Both the position numbers and the translations under genes were made by a program. This document shows, one piece after another, positions 29,398 to 38,111 of a stretch of DNA of 64,000 nucleotides (its first letter is position 1; the number at the start of each line of letters is the position of its first letter). The stretch is from Tahibacter aquaticus (GTDB lineage Bacteria > Pseudomonadota > Gammaproteobacteria > Xanthomonadales > Rhodanobacteraceae), in NCBI RefSeq assembly GCF_004363655.1, contig NZ_SNZH01000002.1, positions 248,001 to 312,000 on the forward strand. The letters are read 5' to 3'. The notes beneath the pieces were generated by a model. That model was not told the origin of the DNA. It worked only from the letters and a program-made list of their open reading frames with translations, and made no database searches.

Positions 29398-30438
29398 TCA
29401 CTGGAAACCGTTGGCGAACAGCGCGTCGTTGGGTACTGCGACGAGGCCGTAGGGCTGGCTGATGCCGGTGTTGCTGCCGGCCAGGGTGCGCACCGGCGCG
29501 AGATTGCCATTGGCGGTGCGCGGGAATGCGATCACCTTGGGATTGTTCGAGCTGTACGCGCCGGTCGCGACGTAGAGCAGGTCGTTCGAGGGTTCGTAGG
29601 CAACCGCGGTCACCGATTCCAGCGTGGTGTTGCTGCCGGCGATGACGCGCGTGGGCGACACATCGCCGCTGGCCGACGCGGGCAGGGTGACGATCTGCCA
29701 GGCGGAACTCTGCTGCACGGCGACGGCGATTTCGTTGGTCTGCGGAATATAGGCGATGCCGCCCGGAAACTCGCCCAGCCGCGTATTCGGCCCTTCTATC
29801 GTGCGCAGCGGTGCGGTGTTGCCGGTGGCAGTGCGGGCGAAGATCAGCACTACCGTGTGCGAGACCCCGCTGATAACCGCCCTGTCGATCACGGCGATTT
29901 CGTCATTTGGCAGCAGCGCCACGCTGATCGGCGAATTCAGCCGCGTCACATTGCCGGCAATGCCGCCCCAGGAAATCAGGCGCGACGGAAAGCCGACATT
30001 GCCCGAAGCGTTGCGCGCGAACGTGCCTATGCAGCAGCCCATCACCGGCACCAGGATTTCGTTGTGGGCGACGTCGACGGCAAGCTGGCGCGGCTGTCCC
30101 AGGTATTCGGTCGTGATCGTGCGCAGCGGCGCGACATTGCCGCTGGCGTTGGCCGGATAGACGCGGATGGCCTTGCCGTAGAAATCCGCCACGTAGATCA
30201 CCCGTTCGCTGGGCTCGTAGGTGGCATAGACCGGCGTCACCAGCACCTGGCCGCCGAGGTTGGTGGTCAGCGCCGACAGCGGCGCCACGTTGCCGTTCTG
30301 GCCCGGCGCAAAGCGCAGCAGCGGCCCGACATCGGTCGGGTTGCTGCCGCGGAACTCGCCGACCAGCACATCGGCCTGGGCGCAGGCGGCAATCAGGAAG
30401 GCGCCGGCGGCGGCGCAGCGAAGCAGGAATCGGGACAT
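29398..30438 (-). CDS. Exported beta-propeller-like protein
   Basis: A 346-residue protein with an N-terminal signal (FLLRCAAAGAFLIAACAQADV). Either a lipobox ending at the second cysteine or signal peptidase I cleavage after AQA is possible. The body has at least five repeats of about 50 residues with NGNxAPLRTI or SGNVAPLRTI motifs preceded by a YEPS...YVAD-type strand, a beta-propeller pattern. The last residues, NDALFANGFQ, resemble the short FxDGFE-type C-termini seen on many exported proteins of this bacterial group. No catalytic residues are recognisable, and a binding or scaffold role is likely. The ATG chosen gives the leader directly; a GTG four codons upstream is the alternative. 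Confidence 0.7.
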   Translation of the reverse strand: MSRFLLRCAAAGAFLIAACAQADVLVGEFRGSNPTDVGPLLRFAPGQNGNVAPLSALTTNLGGQVLVTPVYATYEPSERVIYVADFYGKAIRVYPANASGNVAPLRTITTEYLGQPRQLAVDVAHNEILVPVMGCCIGTFARNASGNVGFPSRLISWGGIAGNVTRLNSPISVALLPNDEIAVIDRAVISGVSHTVVLIFARTATGNTAPLRTIEGPNTRLGEFPGGIAYIPQTNEIAVAVQQSSAWQIVTLPASASGDVSPTRVIAGSNTTLESVTAVAYEPSNDLLYVATGAYSSNNPKVIAFPRTANGNLAPVRTLAGSNTGISQPYGLVAVPNDALFANGFQ

Positions 30439-30505
30439 GGCAATCGGCACGTGAGCGGCTAACGCCGCGGACAGGTACCAGTACGCAATCGCGGCAACAA
30501 AACCC

Positions 30506-31435
30506 TCAGGTCTTGTGTTCGGGTGTTTCGCTCATGATCTCGCGCACGCCGTCGGCGCGGAACGGCTGCACCAGCTGGGCCAGGAAACCCCTGGCAATGC
30601 GGCCGTGGATACCGATGTCGGCTGGCGGACGCCGCGGCGGATTGAAATACGTACCGAACAGCTGGTCCCACAGCACCAGGTTTTCGCCGTAGTTGCGGTT
30701 GCCCTCGGCCAATACCTTGGAATGATGCCAGCGATGCAGTGCCGGGGTGGAGAAGATCCAGTCCAGCGGCCCGGTGCGCAGCACGATGTTGCAATGGGTG
30801 AGCAGGCCGGTGATCGCGGTGACGGCGCTGATCCAGAGAAACACCGCCAGCGGCGCGCCCAGCAGATACAGCGGCACCTGGCCCAGCAGCGCCTTGAAAC
30901 AGGTATCGACGATATGGAAACGGCCGGTGTTGATCACCCACAGCCGTTCCACGCTGTGGTGCAAGGCATGGAAGCGCCAGAACGCCGGCCATTCGTGGGC
31001 GATGCGATGCGCCACATACAGGCCCAGCTCGGCCACGACCAGGCCCAGCACCACTTGCAGGAACAGCGGCCAGTCCGACGGCCACAGGCCGGCGGCGGGG
31101 TGGGTTGCGGGCTGCACTGCGCTGGCCGTGGCCATGCCCAGTGTGGCGGCCAGGCCGGCGCCGATCTGCACCAGTCCCTTTGTGAACAATGTATGAGCGA
31201 GATTGGCGCCGGTCTCGCCGTCGTCCTGCAGCCACAGCGGTTCGTGCGGCATGTAGCGTTCCAGCGCTGCGATGGCGCCGACCAGGGACAGATACACCAG
31301 GTTGAACCAGGCCAGCGGATGCGGGCTGGACAAGGCAAAGTAGCAGCCGTACAGGCCCAGCCCGTACAACAGCGGCCACAAGGTATACGAAAGCGTTGCT
31401 TCCAGCGGTTGCCGGAAGGTTTTGCCCAGGTCCAT
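30506..31435 (-). CDS. Sterol desaturase / fatty acid hydroxylase family membrane enzyme
   Basis: A 309-residue membrane di-iron oxygenase. The eight-histidine signature is present as HRIAHE, FHALHHSVER and, later, HRWHHSK, with further His in RFHIVDTCF and THCN. Four hydrophobic segments (about 15-60 and 90-130, then 190-225) surround it. Family members hydroxylate or desaturate sterols, fatty acids or carotenoids; no neighbour suggests the substrate here. The start MDLGKTFRQPLEATL fits the membrane topology, and an upstream GTG-type extension is not supported. It stands alone, with a 439-base gap upstream. Confidence 0.85.
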   Translation of the reverse strand: MDLGKTFRQPLEATLSYTLWPLLYGLGLYGCYFALSSPHPLAWFNLVYLSLVGAIAALERYMPHEPLWLQDDGETGANLAHTLFTKGLVQIGAGLAATLGMATASAVQPATHPAAGLWPSDWPLFLQVVLGLVVAELGLYVAHRIAHEWPAFWRFHALHHSVERLWVINTGRFHIVDTCFKALLGQVPLYLLGAPLAVFLWISAVTAITGLLTHCNIVLRTGPLDWIFSTPALHRWHHSKVLAEGNRNYGENLVLWDQLFGTYFNPPRRPPADIGIHGRIARGFLAQLVQPFRADGVREIMSETPEHKT

Positions 31436-31874
31436 CGGTAGCCCCGTTTTTTCGTGCGGCAGCGGACGCCGCGCCCGCCGCTGCTGACGCCGGCAGTCAA
31501 ACACAGCGCTGCGCCAGCGGCAATGTCCGGGCGTTGCCGACGCTGCGCGGGCCAGGTGCCGGGTCGATCGTCGTTCAGGGCGCTGCGCCAGGCCCGGGCT
31601 GCTGCCCGGGCGTCGGCGGTCGCGTCCTGCCGCCGCACGACAGTCATGTGTTCGCCACCGCGCCTTGCGACGTTATGCAAAGAATGTGTTACGGCCGGAC
31701 CCTGCGCACCGTTGCCCGCGCAGGCGTCTGTCCCGTTCGTCACCCTTGCAGACCTTGCAACCTGACCTTATTGGGCTGATCAGGAGACGGCAGTTCCGGC
31801 GTTGCGGCGCGCATAGCCGTGGCGGGATCGCCTACACTCCAGCGGTAAAGCCGTGGGGCGATGGGGAGATCGCG
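31436..31874. other. Divergent intergenic region, promoters for the desaturase gene and the PspA-AAA cluster
   Basis: No coding frame is convincing. It contains a perfect hairpin, GCCCGGGC-TGCT-GCCCGGGC, at 31592-31611, a direct repeat CCTTGCAGACCTTGCA near 31743-31758, and a -10-like TACACT near 31832, about 40 bases before the TTG start. The promoter for the downstream cluster is presumably here, but I cannot fix a -35 box. Confidence 0.4.
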
Positions 31875-32573
31875 TTGAGCCGATTCATGCGTGCGTTGCA
31901 AAAAGCCGGTCTTGTTCAACTGGACGAGGCGGAACAACCCGTGGACGAGGCTGCAGTACCGGCCAGCGTCAGCGATGTCGTGATGGACACGGCAAGCGCC
32001 GACACGCCGCCCGCACCCGTCGCCGAGGCAGCACCGCAGCAACCCCTGGGCGAACTGGTTGAACAGCGGCCGTTCGAGCAGATCTATGCCGACCAGGCGG
32101 TCGCTGCCGCACCGTTCAGTGCGGAAAAACTGCTCAAGATCCTCGACGGCCTGGCCGCGCTGGAGCCGCCGGCACGCATCGCCGCGGTGCGTGCGCTGGA
32201 CGCCGCCGACGATGCCTGGACCATCGACGATGCCCTGCTCGACGCCGAGCGCAAAAGCCGCGCCCTGCTCGGTGCGCGCAGCCAGCTGGAGCAACATGCC
32301 CGCGCCGCGCTGGAACAGGCGCGCGCCGCCGTCACCGAACGCGACCAGCGCCAGCAGGACGCGGTAGGCCGCATCCGCAGCCAGATCGCCGACCTGGAAG
32401 CGCTGCTGGAGCGCGAAGTCACGCGCGCCACCGAAGAAAAAAGTGCCCTGGAAAATGCTGCCCGGGCAACCAAGGAAGCCTGCCTGCGCGAAGTCGCGCG
32501 GCTGGATGCGGAAAGCGAACGCCTGAAACGCCTGGCCGCCACCTTTGGCGGCGGCGCTCACCCGGGCACCTGA
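31875..32573 (+). CDS. Coiled-coil protein, first gene of the PspA-AAA cluster
   Basis: A 232-residue cytosolic protein that I do not recognise as a named family. The N-terminal third is acidic and rich in Ala, Pro and Val. A short helical segment follows (FSAEKLLKILDGLAALEPPARIAAVRALDA, given in parts: AEKLLKILDG and ARIAAVRALDA). The last 90 residues form a long coiled coil (KSRALLGARSQLEQHARAAL to AESERLKRLAATFG). The start is unusual: GGGGAG six to seven bases upstream favours a TTG (31875); the alternative is ATG at 31887 (MRALQKAG). The stop lies 27 bases before the OmpA-fusion gene. Its coiled coil, like the others in this cluster, suggests assembly with PspA or the AAA ATPase. Confidence 0.7.
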   Translation: MSRFMRALQKAGLVQLDEAEQPVDEAAVPASVSDVVMDTASADTPPAPVAEAAPQQPLGELVEQRPFEQIYADQAVAAAPFSAEKLLKILDGLAALEPPARIAAVRALDAADDAWTIDDALLDAERKSRALLGARSQLEQHARAALEQARAAVTERDQRQQDAVGRIRSQIADLEALLEREVTRATEEKSALENAARATKEACLREVARLDAESERLKRLAATFGGGAHPGT

Positions 32574-32600
32574 TCGAACCCCCCTGCCAACGGAGCCACC

Positions 32601-34313
32601 ATGGCCAAGATGACCCCGCTCGCCAAAGGTCTGGTCACCCTCATCATCCTCGGCGGTACTGCCGCTGCCGCCTGGCACCTGGGCCTGAAGGAAATCGTCC
32701 AGGGCAAGGCCGCCAGTCCGGCCAGCCCGGCGGCGACACCGAACACGCCGGCCACGGGCAGCACGACCGCGGCCACGCCTGCCGCGACGCCCGCCAGCAC
32801 GGCCAAGCCGGCTAGTGCTGCGCCGGCCGGCGGCGCGCTGGGCTCGGCCGGCAACCCGCTGAAGGTCAGCCTGGTCAGCTTCCACGGCTATGCGCCGGCG
32901 CTGCTGGCCAACGGCAAGTCGCTCAAGACCCAGGCCGGCTCGCTGTTCGCCCAGGCCGGCGTGAACGTGGAATTCGTCATCCAGGACGACATTCCCACCT
33001 TGTCGACCATCTTCGAATCCAAGGCCGCCCACTGCGCCTGGCGCACATCCGATTTCTGGGCGCAGGAACAGCCCAATCTGCGCAACGCCGGCCTGGACGG
33101 CCGCGCCATCATGGCGGTGGACAATACCCAGGGCGCCGACGCGATCATCTCGCGCAACCCGGCCATCACCCGCGTCGAAGACCTGGCCGACCACAGCATC
33201 GCCCTGCTGCAGTTCACCCCGTCCGACGGCATGACCATCGACGCGCTGGAAAACTCCAGCCTTACCGCACGCAAGAAATCCTCGGTGCGCTACGTCTACA
33301 TCAATGCCGAGGAAGGCACTGCCGGCGTGCGCGCGGCGCTGGAAGCCGGCAGCGTCGATGCGGTCGCGCTGTGGGATCCCGACCTCTCCCTCGCGCTGAA
33401 GAACGTACCCGGCGCGCACGTGGTGTATTCCACGCGCACAGCCACCAACCTGATCTACGACGTGATCGTCTGCGACAACCGCGTGCTGTCCGAACCGGCC
33501 AACGAAGCCACGCTGCAGGCCTTCGTCAGCGGCTGGATGAGCGGCGTGGATGCGGCCAAGAAGACGCCGGACGAAGCGGTCGATGCGCTGGTGCGCACGG
33601 AGGAGTTCTTCTCCCTGCTGGCCAAGGACCAGGGCCGCCCGTTCGTCAAGAGCCTGTTCGAAAACCTGGTCTGGACCGGCCTGGAAGACAATGCGCGCAT
33701 CTTCGGCCTGGCCGGCGGCACCAACCACTACGACCGCGTCTATCGCCGCTTCGACGGCATCTACCGCAAGGCCGGCGCGCTGGCCAATCCGAATTCGCCG
33801 GTGATCGCGCCGCAGGATTCGATCGACCTGCGCTATATCCGCAACCTGCTGGCCAAGAGCCAGGCGGCGCAAACCGCTGCGGCCAAGCCGGAGTTCACCT
33901 TCACCGAGCAGGAACGCCAGCAGGTGGCCAAGCAGGAACCGGCCGTGACCAAGCCGGTGATGGTGAGTTTCGCCAGCGGCTCGGCCGAGCTGACCAAGCG
34001 GTCGCAGAAAATCATCGATGAGGAAATGGTGCCGTTCATCGAGAACAACGGTTCGGCCTATTTCGACATCTCGGGCAACAGCGATTCCACCGGTGCGCGC
34101 GAAGCCAACATGCGCATTTCCCGCGCCCGCGCCCAGGCCGTGGTCGATTACCTGGTCAGCCAGTGGGAATTCGACCGCGCCCGCTTCGCCGTGACCGGCA
34201 ACGGGCCGGACAAGCCCTTGTGCAACGAGAGCGCACCGCAGAACGAAAACCTCAGCCTGGAAGACTGCCGCGCGATAAACCGCACGACGCGCGCGGCGGT
34301 ATTGCGGCGCTGA
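32601..34313 (+). CDS. ABC solute-binding domain fused to OmpA peptidoglycan-binding domain
   Basis: A 570-residue protein with an unusual layout. A single N-terminal hydrophobic segment (9-26) acts as anchor or uncleaved signal, followed by a 60-residue Ala/Pro/Thr linker. A periplasmic solute-binding domain of the NMT1/SsuA type comes next (about 85-410; NPLKVSLVSFHGYAPAL, CAWRTSDFW, GSVDAVALWDPDL), then a C-terminal OmpA domain (about 450-565). The OmpA part has the peptidoglycan-binding Asp and Arg in ISGNSDSTGAREANMRISRARA. A binding protein tethered to both membrane and cell wall could sense as much as transport. The permease and ATPase genes follow after a 362-base gap containing a repeat. 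Ligand unknown. Confidence 0.85.
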   Translation: MAKMTPLAKGLVTLIILGGTAAAAWHLGLKEIVQGKAASPASPAATPNTPATGSTTAATPAATPASTAKPASAAPAGGALGSAGNPLKVSLVSFHGYAPALLANGKSLKTQAGSLFAQAGVNVEFVIQDDIPTLSTIFESKAAHCAWRTSDFWAQEQPNLRNAGLDGRAIMAVDNTQGADAIISRNPAITRVEDLADHSIALLQFTPSDGMTIDALENSSLTARKKSSVRYVYINAEEGTAGVRAALEAGSVDAVALWDPDLSLALKNVPGAHVVYSTRTATNLIYDVIVCDNRVLSEPANEATLQAFVSGWMSGVDAAKKTPDEAVDALVRTEEFFSLLAKDQGRPFVKSLFENLVWTGLEDNARIFGLAGGTNHYDRVYRRFDGIYRKAGALANPNSPVIAPQDSIDLRYIRNLLAKSQAAQTAAAKPEFTFTEQERQQVAKQEPAVTKPVMVSFASGSAELTKRSQKIIDEEMVPFIENNGSAYFDISGNSDSTGAREANMRISRARAQAVVDYLVSQWEFDRARFAVTGNGPDKPLCNESAPQNENLSLEDCRAINRTTRAAVLRR

Positions 34314-34675
34314 GGTTCGGCGGGTAGCCCGCTACGCGAGCGGAACGCGGAGCGGGATTGTCAGTTCGGTTCGCTCGGCGTGCGGCAACACGATCCAACG
34401 GTGTCGCAAGCCTGAGCGCCTGCCCCCTCACCCCAGCCCTCTCCCCCAAGCGAGCTTGGAAGAGAGGGAGCTACAGCGGTGCGACGGTATCGACGATTCA
34501 AAGCCCTCTCCCCAAGCTCGCTTGGGGGAGAGGGTTGGGTGAGGGGGCAGGCATTGCCGCACGGCGTACCGCTGGATCGTCGTAGCGAATCTGCAGCGCC
34601 GATGGCGGTCGCATCCAACGGTCGCGGCTTGGCCTGAACCGCCATACCGCAAATTTCCACGCGCAAGGTAGCGAC
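34314..34675. other. Intergenic gap inside the cluster, mostly repeat
   Basis: No gene is visible. The centre (34418-34552) is a long inverted repeat listed separately. The flanks carry no recognisable promoter. The last 30 bases lead to the permease start with AAGGTAGCGAC as a usable RBS. Confidence 0.5.
34418..34552. repeat. Long inverted repeat, family B copy 1
   Basis: Arms at 34418-34459 and 34511-34552 are near-perfect complements over about 41 bases (differences only in the CACCCCAGCC / CACCCAACC part). Each contains CCCTCTCCCCCAAG. Between them lies a second, smaller fold. The element sits between the binding-protein gene and the permease gene. A related but more degraded copy lies at 40749-40862. 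Such elements are common as dispersed palindromes in Proteobacteria and may act as partial terminators or mRNA stabilisers. Confidence 0.75.
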
Positions 34676-35485
34676 ATGAGCGAACCCACAACCTGGAACC
34701 CCTACGCGCCGCTGAGCGCCCAGACCACGCGCACGCTGGGCATCGGCGCCGTGGTTGCCGTGCTGCTGCTCTGGGCCATCGTCAGCGGCACCGGCCTGGT
34801 CAGCCCGAACAAGCTGCCGGCGCCGTGGCAGGTGGCCAAGGCCTTCGTCTACCTGGCCTGGGACGGCGAAAACCAGCGCAGCCTGCTGCTCAATGCGACG
34901 CTATGGTCGGTCGGTCGCGTGCTCGCCGCCGGCGCCCTGGTCATCGCGATCGGCATTCCCATCGGCGTGCTGATGGGCGCGTCGCCCAAGCTCAATGCAA
35001 CCTTGTCGCCGCTGATCGATCCGTTCCGCTCCGCACCGGTCGTGGCGCTGCTGCCGATCATGGTGATGTGGTTCGGCATCGGCGAGTGGATGAAGATCCT
35101 GTTCCTGTTCGTCGGTGCCGTGGTCTACCTGATTCCGATGGTGCGCGACGCGGTACGCGCCGTGCCGCAGGCGTACTGGATCTCGGCGCGCGATCTCGGC
35201 GCCACGCCCATGGAAGCGGTACGCCATGCGGTGCTGCCGCTGGCCATGCCGCGTATCGCCGATGCAGTCATCGTCGGCGTGTCGGTGATGTGGACCTATA
35301 TCACCGTGGCCGAATACGTCAACGCGCGCGAAGGGCTGGGCCAGCTGATCCAGAACGCACGCCGCTTCTCCGCCATGGACCAGGTGTTCGCCGGCATCAT
35401 TGTCATCGTCGCGTTCGCCCTGCTGAGCTACCAGCTGATGCAGTATATAAAGAAAAAAATGTACCCCTGGGAGACCAAGCTGTGA
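34676..35485 (+). CDS. ABC transporter permease (SsuC/TauC type)
   Basis: A 269-residue inner-membrane permease with six predicted helices. The cytoplasmic EAA loop is DLGATPMEAVRHAVLPLAMP (about 170-190), the contact site for the ATPase. PIGVLMGASPKLNATLSPLIDP and ALLPIMVMWFGIGEWMK are typical of the sulfonate/nitrate/taurine group. It pairs with the ATPase gene, whose GTG overlaps its stop as GTGA, and with the OmpA-fused binding protein. Together they would be a complete importer, but the substrate is unknown. A nonstandard role in envelope sensing is possible given the companions. Confidence 0.92.
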   Translation: MSEPTTWNPYAPLSAQTTRTLGIGAVVAVLLLWAIVSGTGLVSPNKLPAPWQVAKAFVYLAWDGENQRSLLLNATLWSVGRVLAAGALVIAIGIPIGVLMGASPKLNATLSPLIDPFRSAPVVALLPIMVMWFGIGEWMKILFLFVGAVVYLIPMVRDAVRAVPQAYWISARDLGATPMEAVRHAVLPLAMPRIADAVIVGVSVMWTYITVAEYVNAREGLGQLIQNARRFSAMDQVFAGIIVIVAFALLSYQLMQYIKKKMYPWETKL

Positions 35486-36318
35486 GCGCGCCCGCCAACC
35501 CGGTCAGCATCGAACTCAAGGACATCGTGCAGGAATACCCGACCAAGGACGGCAGCGGCGTGCTGCGCGTGGTCGACGGCATTTCGCTGACCTTGAGCCC
35601 CGGCATCAACATGCTGCTGGGGCCGTCCGGCTGCGGCAAATCGACCATCCTGCACATGATGGGTGGCGTGCGGCCGATCGGCGTGGCCACGCCGACCTCG
35701 GGCACGGTGCTGATCGACGGCGTGCCCTGCACCGAAGCGCACGACGACGCGGTGATGGTGTTCCAGCGCTACGCCAACCGGCCCGACCTGACGGTCGAGG
35801 AAAACGTCGCCTTTCCGTTCCGCCTCAAGCACTGGCGCGCGCGCATCGACGCCGCCGAAGCCCGGCGCCGGCTCGACGAGACCCTGGCTGCAGTAGGCCT
35901 GAGCGGCCATCGCAAGCACCTGCCGTCGCAGCTTTCCGGCGGACAGAACCAGCGCGTTGCCCTGGCCCGCGCCCTGGTGCTGCGGCCGCGCATCCTGCTG
36001 ATGGACGAACCCTTCGGTGCGCTGGATGCGCAGACCCGCGCCGAGATGCAGCAGCTGCTGGTGCAGATCTACGAACAGAATCCCTGCCTGGTGGTCTTCG
36101 TCACCCACGACGTGACCGAGGCGCTGACCCTGGGCGACCGTGTCGTCGTGCTGTCGACCCAGCCGGCCAAGATCGCCGATGACTTCGCCATCCTCGAACC
36201 GCGGCCGCGTTCGGTCACCTGGCAGCGCTCCACTGAAGCCGTGCGCATGGAAGAACGCATCCTGTCGCAGCTGCATGCGGCCAGCACCGGCCGCGCCAGC
36301 CTGCGCGTGTCGGTGTAA
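35482..36318 (+). CDS. ABC transporter ATP-binding protein
   Basis: A 278-residue ATPase with Walker A GPSGCGKST (47-55), a Q-loop in VMVFQRYANRPDL, the signature LSGGQNQR starting at 151 and Walker B ILLMDEPFGALD (171-182). HD of the H-loop is in VFVTHDVTEA. It belongs to the nitrate/sulfonate/taurine (SsuB-like) group. GTG is the start: it overlaps the permease stop, which couples the two. A C-terminal tail of 40 residues follows the core domain. The next gene starts 12 bases later. Confidence 0.93.
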   Translation: MSAPANPVSIELKDIVQEYPTKDGSGVLRVVDGISLTLSPGINMLLGPSGCGKSTILHMMGGVRPIGVATPTSGTVLIDGVPCTEAHDDAVMVFQRYANRPDLTVEENVAFPFRLKHWRARIDAAEARRRLDETLAAVGLSGHRKHLPSQLSGGQNQRVALARALVLRPRILLMDEPFGALDAQTRAEMQQLLVQIYEQNPCLVVFVTHDVTEALTLGDRVVVLSTQPAKIADDFAILEPRPRSVTWQRSTEAVRMEERILSQLHAASTGRASLRVSV

Positions 36319-36330
36319 GAGGGCGGCATC

Positions 36331-37200
36331 GTGACGATGGATCCGGCCTGGAACCGCGGCAGCGAGGAAGAACAGCCGTCCTACCTCTGGGCGATGCTGA
36401 CCACGCCGCTCAACGTGAACCTGTTCCTGGCCACCCTGGCCAGCAGCACCTTCCTGTCGATTCCCTACGGCGCACCCGGTGCCATCCTGCCGCTGCTCGC
36501 GTTTGCCGCGGGCGAGGCGATCGCGGCGATGTTCGTGCCGTCCTCGTCGACCTTCCGCGCCAAGGTCGACCTCAAGCTCAAGCTGAAACGGCGCGAAGCC
36601 GCGGCCATGCACCTGCGCGGCGAAATCGCCCGCCGCTGCACCGAGCACGATCCGCGCTGGGACATCTACCGCAACCTGCAGGAACGCGTGCGCAGCCTGC
36701 GCGAAATGGGCAGCCACCGGCGCAGCGCGCTGAGCGAGAAAGACCTGGAGCGCATCGAGGACACCGGCATCGACTTCCTCGGCCTGTGGCTGGCCGAGCT
36801 GTCCATGGAAGAACGCCAGGATTCGGTCAAGGAACGCGACGTGGAGCGGCGCATTGCCGAAATCACCGCACGCATCGAAAAAGGCGCCGAGGACGAGCGC
36901 AGCCTGCGCAAGGCGCGCAGCGATCTGGAAGAGCTGCTTTTGCGCCATCGCCGCCTGGCCAGCCGCAAGTCGGCGGTGGAAGCCGCGCTGCTGTCGCTGC
37001 CCGATGCGGTGGAAGAAATCTACCAGGCCATCATCACCAATTCCGCCGCGGCCGAAGGCGGTGTGCGCCTGACCGAGGCGATAGAACGCCTGCGGCTGGA
37101 AGAAGAGCTGGAATCCAGCTACGGCGCCGAAATCGAAAAACTGGTGCAACCGGCGGCGGCGCGCGTCATCGGCGCGGCGCGCCAGGGAGTAAAACCGTGA
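36331..37200 (+). CDS. Membrane-anchored coiled-coil protein of the cluster
   Basis: A 289-residue protein of no family I know. Two hydrophobic helices at about 27-44 and 48-69 (NVNLFLATLASSTFLSIPYG and AILPLLAFAAGEAIAAMFV) form a hairpin in the membrane. The remaining 215 residues are charged and largely coiled coil (for example RRIAEITARIEKGAEDERSL, RKARSDLEELLLRHRRL), in the cytosol. This shape suits a membrane receptor for PspA-type assemblies. The start is either the GTG taken here or an ATG two codons later; AGAGGG upstream can serve both. The stop overlaps the next gene's GTG as GTGA. Confidence 0.75.
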   Translation: MTMDPAWNRGSEEEQPSYLWAMLTTPLNVNLFLATLASSTFLSIPYGAPGAILPLLAFAAGEAIAAMFVPSSSTFRAKVDLKLKLKRREAAAMHLRGEIARRCTEHDPRWDIYRNLQERVRSLREMGSHRRSALSEKDLERIEDTGIDFLGLWLAELSMEERQDSVKERDVERRIAEITARIEKGAEDERSLRKARSDLEELLLRHRRLASRKSAVEAALLSLPDAVEEIYQAIITNSAAAEGGVRLTEAIERLRLEEELESSYGAEIEKLVQPAAARVIGAARQGVKP

Positions 37201-38054
37201 ATGTGAACAAGATCAGTCGTGGAGAACTGGAAAGCCTGGTGAACTTCAGTGCGCAGGAGCGCCTGGTGCACGAGGCCATCCGCGCCGCGCTGTACGATCC
37301 GCTGCAACGGCTGCGCTTCCTCGGCCGCTATACCAGCTGGAACGGCCTGTTCGGTTCCGGCGTGGCCGCGCTGGCCGGCAAGATCGGCCGCTCGCGCCGC
37401 CTGTTTCTCGACCGCGACGAGCCCATCGCCGCACTGGCCGACCGCAGCGTCTATGTCGGCAGTTTCTTCTTCGATGCGGCGCGCGACGAATTCGACGACC
37501 ACGACAGCGTGCACCGCGACAGCCACCGCTGCCTGGCCCAGGCCACGCTGAAGGGGCTGCTGCAGATCGAGGCCGTGCAGGTGCCGGCGCTGGCCGACGC
37601 GCGCGGCGTGAACCAGCTGCTGGCCGATCCGGACTGGCTCATCGAACTCAACCTGCGCGTGGCGCGCGGCTACGGCGCGCACAGCGCCGACGACCTGCCG
37701 TCGATCTTCGCCGCGATCGGCTACCACCTGGGTTCGGAACTGCTGGCCGACCGCGAGTTTTCCATCATCGACGAAACCCTGCGCCAGTCCGCGCCCGAGC
37801 TGGTGCAGCAGCTGCTGACCACGCGCATCGCCATCGCCGGCCAGGAGCACGTGGCTTACCACTGGATCGCGATCCATTCCGGCCATGGCGGCGCGGCCGA
37901 GGCCGATCATTTCGACTGGGCCACCCAGGGCGCACGCCTGGCCCTGCGCTTCACGCCCGAAGCCGATCATCTGGCGCTGAAGCAGCAGCTGATCCAGGGC
38001 TTCATCGCCTTCGCCAACGACCATCGCCAGTTCTTTGAATCGGTGAACAAGTAA
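37197..38054 (+). CDS. Unknown soluble protein of the cluster
   Basis: A 285-residue protein without signal peptide or membrane helix. It is alpha/beta in appearance with many Asp and His residues (for example SFFFDAARDEFDDHDSVHRD, HDSVHRDSHRCLAQA, SGHGGAAEADHFDWA). The last feature, AEADHFDWATQGARLAL, recalls the metal-site helices of heme-oxygenase-like or DUF3865-type proteins, but I cannot confirm this. It begins at a GTG that overlaps the previous stop by four bases (GTGA), so translation is coupled. The next gene, pspA-like, follows after 57 bases. Conserved neighbours suggest a common pathway, with the biochemical role open. Confidence 0.7.
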   Translation: MNVNKISRGELESLVNFSAQERLVHEAIRAALYDPLQRLRFLGRYTSWNGLFGSGVAALAGKIGRSRRLFLDRDEPIAALADRSVYVGSFFFDAARDEFDDHDSVHRDSHRCLAQATLKGLLQIEAVQVPALADARGVNQLLADPDWLIELNLRVARGYGAHSADDLPSIFAAIGYHLGSELLADREFSIIDETLRQSAPELVQQLLTTRIAIAGQEHVAYHWIAIHSGHGGAAEADHFDWATQGARLALRFTPEADHLALKQQLIQGFIAFANDHRQFFESVNK

Positions 38055-38111
38055 CCAGCACCGCTGCGCTGCAGCGGCGCACGTCCTTCTTGCAACGGAG
38101 ACCAGTGCATC

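Noticed and set aside
31740-31770. Sigma-54 type -24/-12 promoter before the PspA cluster
   Set aside because: CCTTGCAGACCTTGCA has TTGCA elements, but the GG at -24 and its spacing to GC do not fit the consensus, and no PspF-like activator is present.
31740-33872. 710-codon minus-strand frame across the start of the PspA-AAA cluster
   Set aside because: Antisense to the coiled-coil and OmpA-fusion genes; composition is shadow-like.
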